DNA of 64,000 nt, from the NCBI RefSeq assembly GCF_020034655.1, contig NZ_JAIQDJ010000009.1, positions 1-64,000 of the forward strand. Reading direction: 5' to 3'. Each line of letters begins with the position of its first letter. The stretch's first letter is position 1. Under the pieces are notes generated by a model, which had not been told where the DNA came from, did no database searches, and was given only the letters and a program-made list of their open reading frames with translations. This DNA comes from Thermomonas beijingensis (GTDB taxonomy: Bacteria > Pseudomonadota > Gammaproteobacteria > Xanthomonadales > Xanthomonadaceae). The translations under genes and the position numbers were made by a program. Positions 28,580 to 37,799 of this stretch are shown piece by piece.

Positions 28580-29703
28580 AATTCCTGTTGCGATGGTTGT
28601 TGGAATTGTTGCTGCGTTTTACCCGCAGCCTCGACCTGCCGATGCTGGCCGTGTTGTTGGCCTTGATGGTGATTGGCTTGGCCACCCAATACAGCGCCAG
28701 CAATGAGTCCGTGCGTGGCGTGACGATGCAGGGCGCGTTCTATTTCGTCGGCTTGCTGGCGTTATGGGTGAGTTCCAGAGTCCCCATGCACCTGCTCAAA
28801 CAAGCCACCCCGGCCATTTTTGTATTGTCGTTGGTGCCGATGGTGCTGGTGCTGTTCATCGGTGGCGGAAAGTACGGTAATCACTGGATCAAGCTCGGAT
28901 TTTTCAATGTGCAGCCAGCCGAGCTGTGCAAGCTCAGCCTGCCGATGATGCTGGCCTGGCATTTCGATCGTTTCCGCCTGCCGCCACGCTTCATGGTGCT
29001 GCTGGGTGGGGTGGCGATCATCGCACTGCCGGTAGGCTTGACCCTGTTGCAGCGGGATTTGGGCACCGCCGTGCTGATCATGGCCACCGGCGTGTTTGTG
29101 CTGTTTCTGGCCGGTACCTCATGGTGGTGGTGGGGAGCCGCGGCAGTGTTGGGCGGCGGCGGGTTTGCGTTTGCCAAGCTGGCACCGATCGAATGGCTGT
29201 CGTTCCTGCGCCCCTATCAACAAGACCGTATCCTGACCTTCCGCAATCCCGACAACGACCCGATGGGCGCGGGCTGGAACATCCTGCAATCGCAAATCGC
29301 CATCGGCGGCGGCGGCATGACCGGCAAGGGCTGGGGCCAGGGCACCCAATCGCATCTGAATTACCTGCCCGAGCACACCACCGATTTTGCGTTCTCGGTA
29401 TTGTCCGAGGATTTTGGCTGGGTTGGCGTAATGGTGGTGCTGGCGCTGTATGTATTCCTGATCGGACGGTGTTTGTGGATCGCTGCGGATTCGCGCGATG
29501 GCTATGCGCGGATGCTGGCGGGTGCGATTGGTTTATCGTTATTCGTGTATGTGATGGTCAACGGCGGCATGATTTCCGGCCTGTTGCCGGTGGTGGGTGT
29601 ACCGATGCCGTTAATCAGCTACGGCGGCACATCGGCGGTCACCATATTGCTGGGTTTCGGCGTGGTGATGGCACTACGCGCGCACAGGCCGGTGCATCGC
29701 TAA
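28576..29703 (+). CDS. rodA: Peptidoglycan glycosyltransferase RodA (SEDS family)
   Basis: A 375-residue polytopic SEDS glycosyltransferase that polymerises lipid II in the elongasome. About ten membrane helices, the conserved region GGGKYGNHWIKLGFFNVQPAE (discontinuously conserved), EWLSFLRPYQQDRILTF with the catalytic-loop Asp, and the C-terminal PVVGVPMPLISYGGTSA. Its ATG overlaps the mrdA stop by 4 nt. Its stop codon interlocks with that of the convergent hydrolase gene (TAA at 29701-29703, opposite-strand TAG at 29700-29702). Confidence 0.97.
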   Translation: MKFLLRWLLELLLRFTRSLDLPMLAVLLALMVIGLATQYSASNESVRGVTMQGAFYFVGLLALWVSSRVPMHLLKQATPAIFVLSLVPMVLVLFIGGGKYGNHWIKLGFFNVQPAELCKLSLPMMLAWHFDRFRLPPRFMVLLGGVAIIALPVGLTLLQRDLGTAVLIMATGVFVLFLAGTSWWWWGAAAVLGGGGFAFAKLAPIEWLSFLRPYQQDRILTFRNPDNDPMGAGWNILQSQIAIGGGGMTGKGWGQGTQSHLNYLPEHTTDFAFSVLSEDFGWVGVMVVLALYVFLIGRCLWIAADSRDGYARMLAGAIGLSLFVYVMVNGGMISGLLPVVGVPMPLISYGGTSAVTILLGFGVVMALRAHRPVHR

Positions 29704-30668
29704 GTTGTGCTGTTGGTGGTGATCAGGCGAGTCACCGCAAGCGCAACTTCATGCGGGTGTTCCGCAATCGACATATGCCCGCAATTGTCCAGCAGTACTT
29801 GTTCGGCTTGCGGGATTTGTGCGGCGTATATCGCCATTGCACTGGGGTCGATCACCGCGTCTTGTCGCCCCCACAGCAACAGGGCAGGTTGGTGGATCTG
29901 CGAGGCCTCTGCACCGGGCAACATCGCGTCATCGGTACGCCCGATTTTTTCCAATACCGACTGTTCGAAATCAGCATCATTGCGGCGCTGCTGGATCAGA
30001 GCACTCGACGCTGGCCACGGGATCCATGGCTTGGCATCGGCGCAATGAAACACGGTATCGATGTAGCGCCGCAACGATGCGGCATCACTGACCGCAAACG
30101 GATTCTCGCCGGCCAACACCGCAAGCCCAAAGTGATTGTCGGCAAATCGCACGCCAGCAGCATTGAACAGGCCCACGCGGGCAATCTGTTGCGGGTAACG
30201 CGCCGCCACCAACGCAGCAATGCCCCCCCCCATCGAATGCCCCAGTAAAACCACCGGCTGTTGCGGTGACAGCGCCGCGATCAAGGCAGCCACATGCGCG
30301 GCCTGTTCGGCAAACCCGTACACCGCACCGGGCTTGCGCTCGGACTCGCCCCAACCGGGTAAATCCGGGATCAGCAAGCGATAGCGGGTGTCCAATACTC
30401 GCGCCAGCGGGTACCAATTTTCCTTGCTGCCGGTGAAACCGTGCAGCATCACCACGGTGAGGGCGTCGCCAGCTTCGCCCTCGCGGCTGGCATACACCCA
30501 ACGATGCCCTGCCGCAGTGACCGTTGCGCGTCGAAGGCCTGCGGCGCGGCGCAGGCGCGTGAATTCGGCGCGAATCAGCCACCAGCGCTGGCGCCACAGC
30601 AAGATGGCGGCAATCGCCACCGTGCTGGCCACGGCGGCAGCGATGACGCCACCGTGCAGGGTCAACAT
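29700..30668 (-). CDS. Alpha/beta hydrolase with N-terminal membrane anchor
   Basis: A 322-residue serine hydrolase. A hydrophobic N-terminal segment (about residues 8-26, IAAAVASTVAIAAILLW) suggests membrane attachment. The oxyanion motif HGFTGSKENW, nucleophile elbow GHSMGGG, an acid in LLWGRQDAVIDPS and the C-terminal catalytic His in NCGHMSIAEHP are all present. The pattern is closest to the small lipase/esterase group seen in Moraxella, Psychrobacter and Pseudomonas; the actual ester is unknown. It lies 15 nt downstream of the M1 peptidase gene on the same strand, so they probably share a transcript. Confidence 0.85.
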   Translation of the reverse strand: MLTLHGGVIAAAVASTVAIAAILLWRQRWWLIRAEFTRLRRAAGLRRATVTAAGHRWVYASREGEAGDALTVVMLHGFTGSKENWYPLARVLDTRYRLLIPDLPGWGESERKPGAVYGFAEQAAHVAALIAALSPQQPVVLLGHSMGGGIAALVAARYPQQIARVGLFNAAGVRFADNHFGLAVLAGENPFAVSDAASLRRYIDTVFHCADAKPWIPWPASSALIQQRRNDADFEQSVLEKIGRTDDAMLPGAEASQIHQPALLLWGRQDAVIDPSAMAIYAAQIPQAEQVLLDNCGHMSIAEHPHEVALAVTRLITTNSTT

Positions 30669-30683
30669 CAGGCAAACACCGGC

Positions 30684-32726
30684 TTACTTGCTGGCAGGTG
30701 CCGGCTGCACCGGTGGCTTGGCCGGGTCTTCGATCATCGGTGCCTTGACCGGGCCACCCACCACGGCAGGTTTGTCTGCAGAAGGTGCCGTCGCGGCCGG
30801 GTGCATGTGTCTGGCGGTGTCCAGGATGGTTTGCACGGAACCTGCGGTAATCGGGTGCGAGCCGGGCTTGGCCTTGGCGAACGCTTGTTCGGCAAACGCC
30901 AATCCATCCGGCGTCACCACCAGCGCTTTGTAGATCGGCAGAATCAATTTGCGCCGGCCCACACGTTCGATGAACTTGCCCATTTCTTCGCGCGCCGCGG
31001 TATAGCCACTGCGTTCTGTCAGCGGATACCAGCGCATCGCGATTTCGCCGTTGGGCGTGCCGGTGAAGTGATAGGCTTCATCCAGTTGGGTCAGCTGTTC
31101 GGGCTTGAGCGTAGCCGGCATCGATTCCAGAAAGTGCACCCATTCCTGTGTGCTCCATGCACCGGTGATGCTCTTGTCGGGCAATTTGGCACTGCCCTGC
31201 CACGCAATCCGCGCCGCATTGACGGTGGCAAACTTGCCTGATTCCACCCGCGGTGCATTGCCCGGAATGCCCGGTTCATACAGCCACTGGTCGACTTCCT
31301 GCATCGTCACCACATTCGGGTGTTTGTCGATCAGATTAGTCTTCAGATAGTCGCGGAATTGCTGGGTGGTGATGCTCTGGAACGAGAAGTGGTTGAAGTA
31401 GCTTTTCAGCCACGGATCGAACACCTCACGGCCAAAACGCTTCTCCAGAAATTCGAGGAACCACGCGCCCTTGGTATAGACCGTCGCGCTGGACTGGTCA
31501 TCCGGATCGGCCAGCGTGCCGGGTTTGAGCGAGAGCCGTTGCAGCTTGGGGTCGAGGGTCTTGAATTCGGCCTTCAATTCGTCGCGGTCGATCACTTCTT
31601 CCATGTCGGCCATGTCGCGGCCATACAGCGCTTCGGTGATGCGGCTTTGCACATAGGTGGTGGTGCCTTCGTTGAGCCAGCTGTCCTTGTCGGTGGCAAA
31701 CGTCACCAGATTGCCCGACCAGCTGTGCGCCAACTCGTGCGCCACCAGCGACACCAGGGATTTATCCCCCACGATCACGGTGGGCGTGGCGAAGGTCAGG
31801 CGTGGGTTTTCCATGCCGCCGTACGGGAAGGTGGGTGGCAGCACCAGCAAGTCATAGCGGCCCCAGCGATACGGCCCGTATAGGCCTTCCGCGGTGGTGA
31901 TCATTTTTTCGGTGTCTTCAAACTCGTGCTCGGCCTTGTCCACCATCGCCGGTTCCGCCCACACGCCGCTGCGTGCGGAGATCGGCTTGAACACCAAATC
32001 ACCGGCCGCAATCGCCAGCAAATACGACGGAATCTTTTGCGGCATCTTGAAGCTGTAATCGCCATCGCGCACCGCGTTGGGGTCGTTGTCGGCGCTCATC
32101 AACACCATCGCGTCTTTCGGCGCGGTGATGTGCGCGCTGTAAGTGAAGCGCACCTGCGGCGTGTCTTGCAGCGGCACCCACGAACGTGCGTGGATTTGCT
32201 GCGACTGGCTGAACATGAACGGCTGCTGCTTGCCTTCGGTCATCGCCGGTGCCAGCCATTGCAGGCCAGAAGCATCGGGCGATGTCACATAGGTGACACG
32301 CACCTTGGCCGGGCGCGACGGAGTTTCGATGGTGAGTGCGCTGCCCAGGATCTTGTCTTTGTCCGAGAGCACAAATTTCAGCGGCATCCATGTGCCATCG
32401 CTGCCGAGTGCTTCGGCTTTGGCGATGGTCAGATCACGCGTGTCCAACACCAGTTGCGTGGCGGTTTTGTCCAACCAGTCCAGCGTGTAGGTTGCGCTGC
32501 CGCTGAGTTCTTTCTTGTCGAAATCCAGCGCCAGATCCAGTGCGATATCGGTGATGCGCACTTTCTCTGGCTGCGCGTAGGAATGCTCATCCACCACTCT
32601 CTCGACGCTGGCGGCAGGCCCGGCCTGTGCTTGGGTTGCAGATTGCGGGGCTTGATTGCCTTGGCAGCCACTGGCAACCAAGCCGAGCGCGGCGGTGATG
32701 GAGACGCTGAGAATTAGCTGGCGCAT
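30684..32726 (-). CDS. M1 family aminopeptidase lipoprotein (leukotriene A4 hydrolase-like)
   Basis: A 680-residue zinc aminopeptidase exported as a lipoprotein (signal ending VASGC, Cys21). The N-terminal beta domain is followed by the substrate-recognition motif GGMENP, the zinc site HELAHSW with the distal Glu in WLNEGTTTY, and a C-terminal helical domain of the LTA4H type (VDQWLYEPGIP to KLILPIYKALV). The tail is Pro/Ala-rich. It likely removes N-terminal residues from peptides in the periplasm or at the outer membrane. An in-frame GTG at 32732 is an alternative start. It is divergent from the DUF5916 gene. Confidence 0.9.
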   Translation of the reverse strand: MRQLILSVSITAALGLVASGCQGNQAPQSATQAQAGPAASVERVVDEHSYAQPEKVRITDIALDLALDFDKKELSGSATYTLDWLDKTATQLVLDTRDLTIAKAEALGSDGTWMPLKFVLSDKDKILGSALTIETPSRPAKVRVTYVTSPDASGLQWLAPAMTEGKQQPFMFSQSQQIHARSWVPLQDTPQVRFTYSAHITAPKDAMVLMSADNDPNAVRDGDYSFKMPQKIPSYLLAIAAGDLVFKPISARSGVWAEPAMVDKAEHEFEDTEKMITTAEGLYGPYRWGRYDLLVLPPTFPYGGMENPRLTFATPTVIVGDKSLVSLVAHELAHSWSGNLVTFATDKDSWLNEGTTTYVQSRITEALYGRDMADMEEVIDRDELKAEFKTLDPKLQRLSLKPGTLADPDDQSSATVYTKGAWFLEFLEKRFGREVFDPWLKSYFNHFSFQSITTQQFRDYLKTNLIDKHPNVVTMQEVDQWLYEPGIPGNAPRVESGKFATVNAARIAWQGSAKLPDKSITGAWSTQEWVHFLESMPATLKPEQLTQLDEAYHFTGTPNGEIAMRWYPLTERSGYTAAREEMGKFIERVGRRKLILPIYKALVVTPDGLAFAEQAFAKAKPGSHPITAGSVQTILDTARHMHPAATAPSADKPAVVGGPVKAPMIEDPAKPPVQPAPASK

Positions 32727-32975
32727 GGGCACAATCCGGTAGCGGAAATGCCGAGTTTATCGCCGCTGGCAGGTATTCGTCGCATTCGCCTTGTCGGCAA
32801 GCCCCCCTGCCGGTTGTCATGACCGCCTTCGGCACTACCCCGTAGCCAGGCGCAAACGCAGTGTGGATGCCCGCAAAACACTCCGGATGCGTGGCCGCCC
32901 CTGCCATCAGTCATGGCAACCCTGCGCGCAAGCGCCGCATCCGATTGAACACTCGATCTGGTTTGGAGAATCCGC

Positions 32976-35234
32976 TTGAAACTGCATGCACTGACCGCTG
33001 CCTTGTTGTTGTGTTGCCCGTTCGCACAAGCAAAAAAAGCACCCCAAGCGGTGACGGCTGTCGATCCCGAAGTGGCCATTGCTGGGGGGCGGATTCCACT
33101 GTTGCAAGGCGACATCAGCATCGATGGCAAGCTCGACGATGCCGCATGGCAAGGCGCGCTGGTGCAGGAGATTGCCTATGAAATCCAGCCAGGTGACAAC
33201 AGCCCCGCACCGGTCAAGACCACGGTACGGATTGGCTACACCACTGACGCGTTGTATGTCGCTTTTCATGCACTGGACACCGACCCCTCCAGGATTCGTG
33301 CCCATCTGGGTGATCGTGATACCGCGTTCAATGACGATTGGGTGGGCGTGTTCCTGGATACCTTCAACGACCATCGCCGTGGCTACGAACTGATCGTCAA
33401 TCCACTGGGCGTACAGGCCGATCTGATTCGCGATGAGACCAATGCCGACAACCAGGAAGACCCGAGCTGGGACGGGATGTGGCAAAGCGCTGGCCAGCGC
33501 ACCGCCGATGGATATGACGTTGAAATCAGGATTCCGTTTTCCACCCTGCGCTTTCCTGCCGGTGGCAGCGATCAGCATTGGGGCATCTCGCTGTTTCGCA
33601 ACTGGCCGCGTGACAAGCGCCATCAACTGGCCAGCCACAAAGTCCCGCGTGACTCCAAATGCTTCCAATGCGAATGGGGCCAATACGAGGGCATGGCCGG
33701 CGTACATCAGGGCCGCAATCTGGAAGTGGTACCCACGCTGACGGTGGGCAAAACCCAAACCCGGGATACCGCCGGTGCGCGCTGGGACAGTGGCAAAACC
33801 AATATCGAGCCGGGGCTGGATGTGAGCTGGGCACCGTCGCCGGCAATGACCTTGAACGCCACCCTCAATCCGGATTTTTCACAGGTTGAAACTGACCAAT
33901 TGCAGCTCAATTTCAATGATGGCTTTGCGCTGTTCTACCAGGAAAAGCGCCCGTTCTTTCTGGAGGGTGCGGACTATTTCAGCAGCCAGTTCAATGTGCT
34001 CTACACCCGCCAGATTGCCGATCCGGATTTTGGTCTGCGCCTGACCGGCCGCAGCAGTAGCGGCGCGTATGGTGCCATCGTGGCGCGTGATGCCACCACC
34101 TTGCTGTTGGTGCCGGGTGTGCAGGGCTCCGCCTTCGAGCAGTTGGATCAAACAGCCAGCGTTGTGGTCGGCCGCTATCGGCATGACTTCAACAAGCAAT
34201 TGAGCGTGGGTGTGATCGGCACCTTCCGCCGTGGCGATGACTATGCCAATAACGTGGCGGGGGTCGATGCACGTTGGCAGCAAGGCCCGCACACCGCATC
34301 AGCGCAGTTTTTGCACAGCCAGTCCGAATACCCGGCCAGCATCGTGGATGGTTATAAGGATGAATTGGGCAACGATGCCACGCCGTCCGGCAATGCGTGG
34401 CGCGCCCAGTATGCATTCAGCAACCGCAACTGGAATCTCACCGCGTGGCATATGGCGATCAGCCCGGGCTTCCGTGCGGATTTGGGGTTCATGGGCCAGG
34501 TAGGCTACGAAAAATCACTGCTCGGCGGCGGCCACAATTGGTATCGCGATGACAAGGCGTTCAACCGCATCAATGTCTATGCCGACTTCGACATCACCCA
34601 TCGCTTTGATGGGCAGTTGCTGGAGCGCGAATTGGAAGGCAAGGTCAACGTGCAAGGACCCATGCAAAGTGGGCTGACCCTGCACGCATTGACCCGCTCG
34701 CGGTTTTGGAAGGGCAGGTTGTTTGATGAGCATTACGCTGATTTCAGCGGCAGCTTCCGGCCACTCGGCAACGTGCAGGTGGGCATGAATCTGCAAGTGG
34801 GGACGCTGCTGGATTTGACTGCCGAAAAAACCGGCCGGCGCAGCATGCTGGAAGTCTTCGGCAATGCCGAACTGGGGCGCGGGGTGGCACTGAATTGGGA
34901 TGTGGTTTTGCAGCGCATGCGCCGTGATGGCGGTATCGCCTTCACCGCCAAGGTGCTGAACGCCGGCGGCAGCTGGCAATTGGATCCGCATCAACGCCTG
35001 CGGCTGACCTTGCAAGGTAGCCAGATTCAACGCGATCAGGCGTTGTATGTGGATACCGTCAACCAGCGCGCGCGCGACTGGGCGGCGCAGGTGGTGTATT
35101 CGTACAAACTTAACCCGCACACGGCGTTGTATGCAGGGGCTGCGTATGGCGCGTTCATGGACGATGACCACCACGAGCTGTTCGGCAATACGCGCAGCGT
35201 ATTTTTGAAGATGAGCTACGGCTGGCAGCCGTGA
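32976..35234 (+). CDS. DUF5916 outer-membrane-type protein with CBM9-like domain
   Basis: A 752-residue exported protein with a signal peptide (LTAALLLCCPFAQAKK). The first ~200 residues form a carbohydrate-binding-module-9-like domain (ISIDGKLDDAAWQGA, DDWVGVFLDTFNDHRRGYELIVNPLG). The rest is DUF5916: NPDFSQVETDQLQLNFNDGF then YQEKRPFFLEGADYF, followed by repeated amphipathic beta strands ending in YGWQP, consistent with an outer-membrane barrel. Function is unknown; homologues are abundant in Xanthomonadales and Bacteroidetes. Translation seems to begin at TTG 32976, with GGAG 8 nt upstream. Confidence 0.85.
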   Translation: MKLHALTAALLLCCPFAQAKKAPQAVTAVDPEVAIAGGRIPLLQGDISIDGKLDDAAWQGALVQEIAYEIQPGDNSPAPVKTTVRIGYTTDALYVAFHALDTDPSRIRAHLGDRDTAFNDDWVGVFLDTFNDHRRGYELIVNPLGVQADLIRDETNADNQEDPSWDGMWQSAGQRTADGYDVEIRIPFSTLRFPAGGSDQHWGISLFRNWPRDKRHQLASHKVPRDSKCFQCEWGQYEGMAGVHQGRNLEVVPTLTVGKTQTRDTAGARWDSGKTNIEPGLDVSWAPSPAMTLNATLNPDFSQVETDQLQLNFNDGFALFYQEKRPFFLEGADYFSSQFNVLYTRQIADPDFGLRLTGRSSSGAYGAIVARDATTLLLVPGVQGSAFEQLDQTASVVVGRYRHDFNKQLSVGVIGTFRRGDDYANNVAGVDARWQQGPHTASAQFLHSQSEYPASIVDGYKDELGNDATPSGNAWRAQYAFSNRNWNLTAWHMAISPGFRADLGFMGQVGYEKSLLGGGHNWYRDDKAFNRINVYADFDITHRFDGQLLERELEGKVNVQGPMQSGLTLHALTRSRFWKGRLFDEHYADFSGSFRPLGNVQVGMNLQVGTLLDLTAEKTGRRSMLEVFGNAELGRGVALNWDVVLQRMRRDGGIAFTAKVLNAGGSWQLDPHQRLRLTLQGSQIQRDQALYVDTVNQRARDWAAQVVYSYKLNPHTALYAGAAYGAFMDDDHHELFGNTRSVFLKMSYGWQP

Positions 35235-35292
35235 GTCTGCACCGATAGGTCGCACGCATGGCGTGCCCGTACGGGAAATCCGAAGCCCCGCA

Positions 35293-35313
35293 GGCGCGGC
35301 CCTTGGCCGCGCC
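35293..35313. terminator. Hairpin terminator between convergent DUF5916 and response regulator genes
   Basis: A perfect 9-bp stem (GGCGCGGCC / GGCCGCGCC) with a 3-nt loop lies between two convergent stop codons, so it may serve both strands. No strong T tract is seen. Confidence 0.5.
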
Positions 35314-35331
35314 CACCGTGGCGACACAGCA

Positions 35332-36162
35332 TCATCCCAACTTCGACAACCGCAACTGGAACAGCACCTTGGTCACCAACAGGCGTTCTTCGATGGGTTT
35401 GAGCACCAGGTCATTGGCGCCCTCGCGCAATAGCGCGGCCTGGTTATCGCGATTATCGTCGCCGGTCATCATCACCATCGGCAATTTGCGTTTGCCATAG
35501 CGGAACGCGGCACGAATCTGGTTGAGTAGATCGCGGCCACTGAGCAGGCCTTTCAGATATACATCGCTGAGGATCAGGTCGGCACCCACGTCACCATCGC
35601 TGCGGCCGATGTATTTGTGCAAATGATCCAGCGCTTCCTCCACGCTGACCACATGCAGCACTTGTAGGGATTGCCGCTCCAGCATGCGCTTGGTAGCCAC
35701 CGCAACCACCCGGCTATCTTCCACGTACAGTACACGCGCACCGTCGATGGGGGCGGGTTGCACATAGCCACGAATGAACGCGGCCAAGGCTTCTTGCCCC
35801 AGCGATTTGTCAAAGTAGTCGGTGATATCTTCGGTGAAAGCGCGGGTTTCCAATGCTTCCTGCGCATTGCCGGACACCACGATCACGGGGACATACGCTT
35901 GGCCCGCAGCTTCGCGCACCACCCGTGCCAGCGCCAAGCCATCACCATCGGGCAACACCAGTGCGGTGGTGACCAGATCCACGCTGCCCTCGGCCAGGGC
36001 GGCACGCGCCTCGGTCAATCCGGCGCAGCCCACCACATCGGCGCTGGGCAACTCCTTGCGCAGAGTGTCGCCAATCAGTTTGCGTACCAGCTTGCTGCCA
36101 TCGACCACCATTACCCGGGGGGCGTCGCTGACGACATGGCGCAGATCGTGCTTGTCCGCCAT
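35332..36162 (-). CDS. Response regulator with two receiver domains, the first degenerate
   Basis: A 276-residue protein made only of two CheY-like receiver domains. The second (residues ~142-273) has the full set: acidic pair Glu148/Asp149, phosphoacceptor Asp200, Thr233 and Lys255. The first (residues ~15-132) lacks the phosphoacceptor: Ala67 occupies the position four residues before the conserved Pro, and only one Asp of the acidic pair remains (VVDGSK). No output domain is present, so it probably acts by protein contact. It starts 1 nt after the ftsX stop, suggesting co-expression with ftsE and ftsX. Confidence 0.88.
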   Translation of the reverse strand: MADKHDLRHVVSDAPRVMVVDGSKLVRKLIGDTLRKELPSADVVGCAGLTEARAALAEGSVDLVTTALVLPDGDGLALARVVREAAGQAYVPVIVVSGNAQEALETRAFTEDITDYFDKSLGQEALAAFIRGYVQPAPIDGARVLYVEDSRVVAVATKRMLERQSLQVLHVVSVEEALDHLHKYIGRSDGDVGADLILSDVYLKGLLSGRDLLNQIRAAFRYGKRKLPMVMMTGDDNRDNQAALLREGANDLVLKPIEERLLVTKVLFQLRLSKLG

Positions 36163-36163
36163 T

Positions 36164-37117
36164 TCATGCCCTCCTTGGACGGTTTTGCCGCAATTGGTGG
36201 CCGGTGACCAGCCCAGCCCCCAGCCAGCCTAACAGGCTGGCCCCCACCAGTACGGCGGCAATCGCCAATGGGTCTAGCCCCTGCAATGCGAAGCGACTGC
36301 CGTAGCGTGAGGCCAGATCGGCCAGTGGTTGCCGTAGCGCCCATTGTGCCGCAGTCAGAATTGCCAGCGCCAAGCCGCCTGCGGCAAGCCCGTACCACGC
36401 CCCCAGATACAGGAAGGGGCGACGCACAAATCCATCACTGGCACCAAGAAGTTGCAGCACACCGATCTCCTCGCGGCGCGACTGGATATCCAGCCGCACG
36501 GTATTGCCCACCACCAACAGTGCGCCCAAGCCCAGCAGCACAGCCAGGACTTGCACTGTACGCAGGGCAAACGCCAGCCATGCCTGCAAGCGGCCGCGCC
36601 ATTGGGCGTCAAATTGCACGCGGTCGGTCTCGGGCAGGGCTTGTGCGGTGGTGATCAGCGCGCTGATATTTCCTGTGCGCGGGGTCACTTGCAACACGGG
36701 CGGCAATGCAGCGCGAGCGGCATCCGCACCCAGAATGTCGATGGCCGCGGCCAGATCTTCGCGCTTTTGCATGTCCGCCAGTGTTTGCTCGGGGCTGATG
36801 GTTACGACCTTTGCCACATCCGCACGCTGCTGCAGGGAGTGCACTACGGCTTGGGTCTGTGCGACGTCGGTACCGGGTTTCAGGTACAGCGTCACGCGAT
36901 GGCTGGCATCCACCTGTCCACTCAGGGTGGCCACATTCTGCAGGACCAGCCACAGCCCCAGCGGCAGGGCCAGCGCCAGTGCCATCACCGCAATCGTCAG
37001 ACAGCTGGCCCACGGCGTGCGCAACATCCGGCCGAGGCTGGCGGTCAGGCTGAAGCCGTGATGGGCAAGCCACGCGCCGATGCGGCTGGAATGGGTGGCA
37101 GTGCTGCGCTCATTCAT
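36164..37117 (-). CDS. ftsX: Cell division protein FtsX (permease-like)
   Basis: A 317-residue membrane protein that with FtsE controls peptidoglycan hydrolases at the septum. Four membrane helices: one near residues 40-60, then three in the C-terminal half. The periplasmic domain between helices 1 and 2 has the family pattern RVTLYLKPGTDVAQ and TISPEQTLADMQKRE. NTVRLDIQSRREEIGVLQLLGAS is the cytoplasmic coupling loop of FtsX. The start at 37117 overlaps the 3' end of ftsE by 8 nt; an upstream extension inside ftsE was rejected. Confidence 0.94.
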   Translation of the reverse strand: MNERSTATHSSRIGAWLAHHGFSLTASLGRMLRTPWASCLTIAVMALALALPLGLWLVLQNVATLSGQVDASHRVTLYLKPGTDVAQTQAVVHSLQQRADVAKVVTISPEQTLADMQKREDLAAAIDILGADAARAALPPVLQVTPRTGNISALITTAQALPETDRVQFDAQWRGRLQAWLAFALRTVQVLAVLLGLGALLVVGNTVRLDIQSRREEIGVLQLLGASDGFVRRPFLYLGAWYGLAAGGLALAILTAAQWALRQPLADLASRYGSRFALQGLDPLAIAAVLVGASLLGWLGAGLVTGHQLRQNRPRRA

Positions 37118-37799
37118 CGACCAGATCCTCCGGTGCGATGTCATCTTGCAGGCGGCCTTTGTCCAGCACCAACACCCGTTTGCGCATGTGCTTGACCAGC
37201 CGTAAATCATGGCTGGCTACCAACACGCTGGTGCCGCGTTCGGGCAGCGAGGCAAACAGGCCCATGATTTCGGCCGATAAACCCGGATCCAGATTGCCGG
37301 TGGGTTCGTCGGCAATGAGCAGGGCGGGCTCGGCGACCACCGCCCGCGCAATCCCCACTCGTTGCTGCTCGCCGGCTGACAGTTGCGAGGGCAGGGCCCG
37401 TTCGCGTGCGGCCAGGCCGAGTTTGTCAAGGATGCTGCGCACCCGCTTGTTGATTTCGACGCGCTTCATTCCGCGCAGCACCAATGGCAGCGCCACGTTG
37501 TCGGCGACGCTGCGGTCCATCAGCAATTGGTGGTTTTGATACACCACACCCAATTGGCGGCGATGTCCGGCGATGCCGCCACTGCGCACCTTCAGCAGGT
37601 TGCGATCATCAAACAGCACCGCACCGCGGCTGGGGCGTTCGACCAACTGGATCAATTTCAACAACGTGCTTTTGCCAGCGCCCGAATGGCCGGTGACAAA
37701 CAGCATCTCACCGGCATCCACCGCAAAGCTCACCTCGGCCAACGCAGTGTGGCCGCCGGGATAGGTCTTGCTGACAGTGTCAAAACGCAGAACCGGCAT
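37110..37799 (-). CDS. ftsE: Cell division ATP-binding protein FtsE
   Basis: A 229-residue ABC ATPase partner of FtsX. Walker A GHSGAGKST, Q-loop YQNHQLLMDRSV, an ABC signature written LSAGEQQRVGIARA (Ala in place of the usual Gly after LS), Walker B LLIADEPTGNLD and the H-loop LVASHDL are visible. LIQLVERPSRG and the length match FtsE. It begins an ftsE-ftsX-response regulator run on the minus strand. Confidence 0.96.
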   Translation of the reverse strand: MPVLRFDTVSKTYPGGHTALAEVSFAVDAGEMLFVTGHSGAGKSTLLKLIQLVERPSRGAVLFDDRNLLKVRSGGIAGHRRQLGVVYQNHQLLMDRSVADNVALPLVLRGMKRVEINKRVRSILDKLGLAARERALPSQLSAGEQQRVGIARAVVAEPALLIADEPTGNLDPGLSAEIMGLFASLPERGTSVLVASHDLRLVKHMRKRVLVLDKGRLQDDIAPEDLVDE

